Below the pieces are notes generated by a model. It was not told the origin of the DNA. It worked only from the letters and a program-made list of their open reading frames with translations, and did not search any database. From Isohypsibius dastychi (lineage: Eukaryota; Tardigrada; Eutardigrada; Parachela; Isohypsibiidae): 14,267 nt of DNA. A program made the position numbers and the translations under genes. The stretch's first letter is position 1. Each line of letters opens with the position of its first letter. Shown here in pieces: positions 8,066-14,267 of the stretch. Location: positions 1 through 14,267 of the forward strand of contig JAQIWT010000869.1 in the NCBI GenBank assembly GCA_034696485.1. The letters are read 5' to 3'.

Positions 8066-11000
8066 CCATTCCACATAACCATGGAGATTACTCTCGGGTG
8101 CGTATCGGAGAAGGTACACGAGTTTCGGGACGAAGTCGGAGGAGAAGGCAATGATGAACGCCTATGGAATATAACAATCAGCTGACCAGAAATGTCCACC
8201 ATGGTATTTATACATACATTGGTTATAACTGCAAACCGAGCAACATTCGTCAGGATATCGCGCCAAACTCCTGAAATGACAACATCTGAAAATTAACTTC
8301 AGAATAACCGAAAATGAATCTAACCGATATTCTTCGCCGAAAGTGAAACTGGTCGCCGATGAAATACAAGATATTTGAACGCGTTCAGACGAATTTCGAT
8401 GATGTTGCTGAAAACTGCGAAGATGGGTGCGAGGGGAAACGCCGCGACGAACATTGTAATGAACCCAAATTGAGTCACTGCAACACAATTACACGGTGCT
8501 TAACTCTCCAGTTTGAAACACCGGTTATCCGAGGCTAACCCATTCGGCTGTATTCCATGAACAATCCAACCGACGGGAACGGTTTCAAGGTGAAATCGCG
8601 TTCCCATCGAGCGTCCATCTTGTCATGAATCCATCGCAGTCGAGTAGTTTGGAATTTGCGCTGAATGGCAGGGATAATGAGCTCAAAGACGAAATTGACC
8701 AATCCACTACCAAGGAACAACACCGCCAACTGGATGGTCAACTCGATCAAACAACCGCCTTTATCACACTGCATCAGAGACGAAAAGTTTAGTCCAGCAG
8801 TAGGGTATCCAATCACCAACGGACTTACTCTATCAACCGGAAGCCCAAAGAACGTTTTTGCTCCAGGAAGCGGCGGTGGTACTCTAAAACCCGAATCGTA
8901 TAGGAAGATGAGTAACAGGCGTGTTTTTGACTGTCTTACCGGCCTTTGATGAACGCAACATAGAAGAGCGATGTATAAGTGTTGACAAACTCGAAGATGT
9001 AGTATTTGATAGTCAAGCTATTATCGTATTCCGACTGCGTTCTAGGATATTCTGCAACACCAAACCATCAGATCATGATCTCCATTATGAACCCCCTGGA
9101 TGAAATATACATACCCAACTCTGTAAGCCACTTTGCCACACGGAAGTACACCTACAACAAACCCAACCACAATGACCGAGAAAAAAAGTACAAGGTGAAC
9201 ATTTACTAACAGCGTTGAGAATGACGATGACGATCAAGTTGAGAATGGCAGCTGTGATGCTCACAATATACACCGAGTATCTGACTGCAAAGGGCTGCTG
9301 ATCCGTCTCAGGAACAGCTTGTTGGCCATCTGTCAATGTGGCGGCCATGTCACGATTCTCTCTGTAGACAGTATAGATGGCAACATTGACCGCCGTCCGA
9401 TACACAATAGTTCCTACGTCACAAACTCAGCGCTGTGATTCACATCAACTGGACGTTTAGAAACTGCACTTACCGATGGTTGCGGCCAAAACCAGCAACA
9501 TCTGTAAAGGTCATGATTAATTTTTAGTGAAAACACAGGTGGAATTCAGCGTACCATGAATGACACGACAGAAACAGAGAGGAAGCTTTGAAGGATGCGC
9601 CTCCAAGGGGAAACATAGGGCTCGTTGATGCCCGTCACGGGGTTCTTCTTCCATTTCTCTGGTTTGATTTTGGCTTCCAGTTCCGGTCTCACTGGTTCCT
9701 ATTGAAAACAATGATCATCTCTGAACAACCGCAACCAAGCTCGATGAAACGTGAACACACCTCTTGATCGACAAGATAGTAAGTGTCAAAGTTCCATGAC
9801 AGTATCGTTTCTTTGCGTCTCCATAGCATCAGAAACAAAGATGACCATAAGGCCATGAAGACCGCAAAACAAATCGTAGCCGGATTGTCAATCAAATACG
9901 TCGCCTGTGAATACAGAAAATATTCAAGATGACTTTCTCAGCGAATCTGTCTGCTCTCTAGCCGGAAACGGTACCTGAGCCATACTACAACTCTCTTTCA
10001 GCTTCCAATAAGGACAACGACTGAAAAGACAACAACTTTTGGTCACCAAAAAGATCAACCTCGCAGAAAACAACTGACTGTCAGAAAAAGATAGAATCAC
10101 TCACCCTTCGCATATGGGACACATGACCAGCTCAGCAACTTCCGTTTTAGTGCAGATCTCCTGAACAGGCACATCCTTGTTTATCGTTATCGCTCCATAT
10201 AACAAACAGACAATCCCAACAATCATCGCCGGGATCAACATCAGGGTATAGAATTCCATCCAAGCAAAATAAAACCCAACACGCTATCAAAGAATTCAAC
10301 CATCAACCGTGGAAACGGCATGTACCTAGTCAGACGTACTTCTCCGAAATAATTCTTGATATATTGAATAGGTTGAAAACGAAAGAAAGTGCGGAATCGT
10401 CCCCATTGATTGAACAGAATCTAGAAGAAAAAAGGTCATGAGCGACTTTTGTTGAAGAAACAAAACGAATGTTATTCACCGAACGGAGATTCGCAGGCTT
10501 CTGGTCTCGTGGCATTTCCCAAGGTCCATCATGAAGCGGATAAGCGGCGATGAATGTCTCATCCGCAAGAAGCCCCTGAATTCCTGCAAAATGATGAAAA
10601 TTAAATTAAAATGATTATTTAAAATCAAATAATTAAAATTTGCCGAATAAAACCAAACCCCAAAATTAATGTTTTAAGCTGTTCGCTGACAAAACAGATG
10701 TAGTATTTACCAAGTTCGTTGGGATTCGAACTATCGACTCGAATTCGGCTAAGACATTCCCAGAGAATCTTGCTTCTTTGCGATGGAGAGAAAAATGATT
10801 CCTGGTCAGGGATATTGAATCTAAAAAAGAGAAATTTTTTCAGAAGCGCATTTTGAATAAAAGGACTATGTTCAACACACAGCTCCTTCTTGGAGTCAGA
10901 ATAACCGGTTGAAACATATCGGGGTTGTTTTGGCAGCATGGTCGAGTCGACTCGAAATGGATTTGGACAATAGCGGGAAACTTGGTCTTCCGGATATTCC

Positions 11001-12599
11001 TCCAACTCTTGCTGTTAAAAAAACGTTTAAATTTTAGAGAATGTTGCAATTTAAAGATTAAATGGCAACCTGCAACACACCTTCAACGGCATCCGCATCT
11101 TCGTAATGTCAGCGTACCTAAATAACAAAAGAAAACTCAAATAAGTCAAATTTGAGATTCCTGCTTGATGCTATTTTCAGATGCATGGCTCTGATTTGCT
11201 GATTTTTCAAGCTCAGAAATTTAATCAGGATATTCAAGATTTGGATAGATGCTACAATTCACTGCTCATTCACTAATTCATCACAACCTTGTTCATTATT
11301 CCTCTACGTTATTACTAACGCAAAGGAATAATGACTTATTAAAATAATGACTAATTAATTTTTACTATAATAACTTATTAATTCAGGAAAATCTAGGTCA
11401 TGTCTAGATTTACAACTCACAACTATCTGTGGACTTGATTTTGAAATTTATTGCTGGACGTTTATTTTTGGTTCTTAAAACCAAAACACTATTTCGCTGT
11501 CAAATTCATTACAAAATGAGTAAGCCGCAATATATCACACCGTTAAACCGGTTTTATACGGCGGAGAAAAATTTACGGTAGGCAGAAATAGTTTATAATT
11601 GTATTCAGTAGAAAGCATGCATGGGAGAGAAGAGATCAGGCCGGTCAGCGGCAGAAAATCAGCATTCCTAACGACCTCGTCACTCGACGAATCTCCGCGT
11701 CTCAAAATAATCCCACTCTAATTAATTTAAGAGACGCAAACAAAAAACCATACTGACAATTTTGCATTGAAAATGATGACTCTTCTTCGTAAGCAATCAG
11801 TCATTCCTGAACAAGCAGGATGATTCACAAGATTAAACAGGTGTGAGAATCTAAAAATCGATTAGAACGTCGAACTAGCAAAAAAACAACCGGAAAGAAA
11901 TCATGGAGCTCTGAAATCTGAAAAATATCGAACAAAACATTTCGCATAATAAAACATTCGAAACAGGTTTTATTCAGAACACAACAACAAACAAAACAAA
12001 AATAAAGATTAAAAAACTGGCTTGGTTTTTCTAAAAAACTGACCTCAATGATCTGTTAATATTTTATGCTTTGTTTCAATCGAATTTTACCTGGTCAGAA
12101 GTTCCCACGTAGCATGCAACTTCACGAAACACAGCTGCGATTCTGCATCTCCAGTAACCTGAAAAAGAAACACTAAAGAACAGTAAATGATGTAACGTTT
12201 CAAGTGTCTTGTTGAAATCACCGGAAGTCACCTGAAACTTCAAATTCGCGATAAAATATACTCACTGGTTTGGCATAAACTTCAAAATCAACTCCCTGTG
12301 CTTCCATTTGTTCCTGAAAGTTGATTCTCTTGGTTGCCCGCTTAAGATCAACGGGCTTATTTCCGGTTTGGAAAACCAAAACAAAGTCAATTCGTCGATG
12401 TCCATCATTGAAATATAACGACTCTTCATCGCCAGTCACTCCCTATAACACAATAAAATCGTTCAAAAAACCATAACAAAACATTGTAGATCATCGGAGC
12501 GTGAGAAGATGAACTCACGTATTTTATGGAAGATCGCGGTTTCTTATCATAAATCTGCAGCGGAATGCGCAGAGATTCCTCGTCGTTCCTGGACGACAT
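7447..12599 (-). CDS. Anoctamin (TMEM16) family membrane protein, complete (gene B)
   Basis: Twenty-two exons join in phase into 909 residues, a normal length for the family: 12519-12599, 12266-12442, 12091-12158, 11081-11117, 10881-11011, 10711-10820, 10480-10583, 10340-10420, 10105-10283, 9975-10020, 9761-9904, 9555-9698, 9474-9501, 9211-9413, 9115-9151, 8940-9051, 8540-8883, 8325-8477, 8218-8270, 7965-8161, 7693-7807 and 7447-7632. Members are calcium-activated chloride channels or lipid scramblases. Family landmarks: LYFNDGHRRIDFVLVF (cytosolic dimerisation domain), FVKLHATWELLTRYADI, RSKILWECLSR, AAYPLHDG, YFGERVGFYFAWMEFYT (first membrane span), MCPICEGRCPYWKL, LIDNPATICFAVFMALW, RPELEAK...NPVTG, RTQSEYDNSLTIKYYIFEF, CDKGGCLIELTIQL, MVTQFGFITMFVAAFPLAP, IEIRLNA and FFVPDEP near the end. 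The start at 12599 is the ATG closest to the conserved part; the frame stays open to another ATG at 12737. By alignment to mouse TMEM16A the calcium site keeps N624, E628, E671 and E703 but has R674 and N707 in place of acidic residues. Confidence 0.93.
11118..12090 (-). other. Long intron (973 bp) of anoctamin gene B
   Basis: This lies between the exon ending LLT and the exon starting YADITK, far longer than the other introns of the gene (53-157 bp). It is AT-rich and non-coding. It holds an 11-base inverted repeat with a 20-base loop (11293-11303 and 11324-11334), runs of related aataatgact/ataacttatt motifs (about 11327-11385) and a 10-base palindrome aaaccggttt (11545-11554). No transposon or RNA gene was recognised. 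Confidence 0.65.
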
Positions 12600-13129
12600 G
12601 CTTACGAAAACATGGATTATTGAATAATGCAGCGGAGATGAAAAAAGTGGTGAATTAGAAAAAAACGATGAGCAATGAAGGATGGGCAAAGAAAAACAAA
12701 AGTAGGACGAAGAAGCAGTTTTTTGAAAAGATGACAAATGCCAACAGCTGGTTGATTGATTGATTTACACAACGCTCAAACAGGCAAACGACCATACCTT
12801 GTACGCCCATTGTACGTAACGTAACACGCAGACTCGTAAACAAGATCCAAATCAAGAACCGTTCATTAAGTCTTAAATGCTTCCACTTTCGGTCTGTTCA
12901 ACTTCAGTTTAAAACATTAGAGAGGTGTGTAGAAGAAACATTTTCTCTTCAGAACATGAGCTCTCAACGATAAAAACCATAATTAAGCGACCAAGGTCAT
13001 CGGCAAATGAAACTGTCTTCTTTAAAATTCCAAAAGAAAAGGTAAAAAACGGACAGAAGGGTGTGACTGAGAGATCCGTGTTAAAGGATGCAAAACACAG
13101 CACGATAGTAAAGATTTAACAATTGAGAC
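12600..13129. other. Spacer between two head-to-tail anoctamin genes; presumed promoter of gene B
   Basis: This 530-bp gap separates the stop of gene C from the first ATG of gene B and must hold the 3' end of C and the promoter and 5' UTR of B. I saw no TATA box, no clear poly(A) hexamer and no conserved coding frame. A short ttga repeat lies near 12752-12764. The open frames on both strands here (for example about 12925-13119) lack any recognisable motif. Confidence 0.5.
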
Positions 13130-14267
13130 TCAGGATTGTTCGTTGATGTCATCCAGTGAAATGATATCCCCATCAGGCTGCGAGAACGCTTTCCCATTTG
13201 ACGCAGCTTGTGCTAACTGTAAGTTCGGTACTGACTGACGAACTCGCGATATCTTCCTTGTTTCCGATTCATAGAAAGCTTCTTTTGCCAAGAAGTTCTG
13301 TCTGAGAATCTTGGCCCGGACGGCAGAGGGAACATCTGGTATTAGATAGCCAAATATCCTTGTGATAATCAGAATGAAATGCTGTAAATATTTCGGTTCA
13401 ATTACATTTCACTTCAACAGTGTATCCACCGTAAAATACCTCTAGAACAAGGACCAAAGCCAATCTAGCAGCGAGGATATGCCAAAAGGTCATGTTATAC
13501 TCGTATTTACGAGCATCAGCCCCACCATACCGGAAATCACGGTAATAACAAGTGGTTGTCTGGTTGAAGTTGTCCCCGTAATGAACCGGCGCTGTATCAT
13601 TACTGAAGTCGGTCACCGAGAACTGGGATAGCGACCAAGGGACGTAACCGTCCAGCGTTCCGTTTTCCGAGTAGATGAGCGTGTAGACAACTTTGGGAAC
13701 AAATTCGGATGTGAACGAAATCACAAACGCCTGAAAACATCATATCACCTGTAGAAGGATAGCAAAATGTGAAGTGACTACTCACATTGGTGATCACAGA
13801 AAAGTGAGCCAAATGACGAAGAATCTTCTCCCACGGACCGATACTCTTGGCTATTTGCGATATGGGCCGCCGATGGAGCACCAAGATCTTGTAGGCATCA
13901 AAACGAATCTCAAACAAGTTGCAGAGCAGCGCGAAGAATGGTGCAAGTGGGAAAGCAGCACCGAATGTCGTCATGAAGCCAAACTGGAGAACTGTATACA
14001 ACCAATACTCAGAAACGTTTGATATCGAAGGAGCCAAGACATACTCATTCTTGTGTATTCCTTGAACATAATCAGCGCCGGAAACGGTCGCAACCCAAAA
14101 TCCTTCTCCCAGCGATACACACGCTTAACGGTGCCGAATAGACCGATGATATCCTGCCGTCTCCACCAGTTTAAGATGCTCGGGAAGATGGCCTCACGAA
14201 AGATGGAATATGCCTGTTTGCCCAATAGGATTACGGCCAACTGAATACATAGTTCGATGATACAGCC
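13130..14267 (-). CDS. Anoctamin (TMEM16) family membrane protein, C-terminal part (gene C, 5' end outside window)
   Basis: Four exons are visible: 14045-14267 (continues beyond the window), 13786-13991, 13440-13730 and 13130-13381, with introns of 53-58 bp. The protein starts mid-domain at GCIIELCIQLAVILLGKQ and runs through FGLRPFPALIMFKEYTRM, QFGFMTTFGAAFPLAPFFAL, FEIRFDAYKI, LHRRPI, SFTSEFVPKVVY, HILAARLALVLVLE and YLIPDVPSAVRAKILRQNF to a stop at 13130-13132. It is an anoctamin but clearly diverged from gene B. The loop before the last membrane span carries four N-glycosylation sequons (NGT, NDT, NQT, NMT) that B lacks. Two introns of B (inside KNIG|VWRD and C|WYREF) are absent, so two exons are fused. 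The tail after the last span is about 22 residues longer than in B and acidic (SLDDINEQS). Calcium-site alignment: Ser for N650 and Arg for E705, with E654, E702, E734 and D738 kept. Confidence 0.93.

Noticed and set aside
7453-8185. Plus-strand open frames of about 130 codons (7453-7839 and 7790-8185)
   Set aside because: They are antisense shadows of the terminal exons of gene B, whose minus-strand protein is clearly family-like.
10721-10731. Minus-strand GTTCGAATCCC, identical to a tRNA T-arm / B box
   Set aside because: It lies in a coding exon of anoctamin gene B (encoding SSNPN) and there is no A box, anticodon arm or acceptor stem around it.
12600-12737. N-terminal extension of gene B from an in-frame ATG at 12737
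   Set aside because: The added residues are low-complexity Ser/Phe-rich and unlike any anoctamin N-terminus; the ATG at 12599 is the simpler start, though the longer form cannot be excluded.

Overview
This is eukaryotic DNA, most likely from a small invertebrate. Genes are cut into many short exons separated by introns mostly 52-76 bp long, with GT...AG ends and frequent TTTCAG-type acceptors. The families (anoctamin membrane proteins and a natriuretic-peptide-receptor/guanylate-cyclase ectodomain) are metazoan. An ecdysozoan with compact introns, such as a tardigrade or nematode, fits best. The taxon is inference and no marker gene confirms it. There is no bacterial-style gene organisation, rRNA, tRNA or CRISPR array.

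Layout, left to right. (1) 1-1160: a 3'-terminal fragment of an anoctamin gene on the minus strand (copy A, 558-about 1156). It closely matches the 3' end of the complete gene further right, and its 3' flank carries about 380 bp absent from that gene. (2) 1160-2718: no confident gene; one short plus-strand ORF with a signal-peptide-like start (1399-1521). (3) 2719-6704 plus: a receptor gene that I reconstruct as 10 or 11 exons. It encodes a signal peptide, a natriuretic-peptide-receptor-like ligand-binding ectodomain, one membrane span and a very short tail. Its first coding exon is split by a 792-bp insertion flanked by an exact 12-bp duplication. No kinase-homology or cyclase domain is found downstream. 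(4) 6705-7446: no gene seen; a possible poly(A) signal for the next gene. (5) 7447-12599 minus: a complete anoctamin (TMEM16) gene, reconstructed as 22 exons joining in phase to give 909 residues (gene B). (6) 12600-13129: spacer. (7) 13130-14267 minus: the last four exons of a second, divergent anoctamin gene (gene C), whose 5' part lies outside the window.

The window is therefore a head-to-tail anoctamin cluster (C, B, and the broken copy A) with a receptor gene lying in the opposite orientation between two related anoctamin 3' ends. Two points stand out. The receptor's signal-peptide exon holds what looks like a non-autonomous mobile element, and its reading frame is perfect once the element and one copy of the duplication are removed. 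The two anoctamins also depart from the canonical TMEM16A calcium site, each in its own way. All gene models were made by reading splice phases by eye and matching remembered family motifs; no database search was run.
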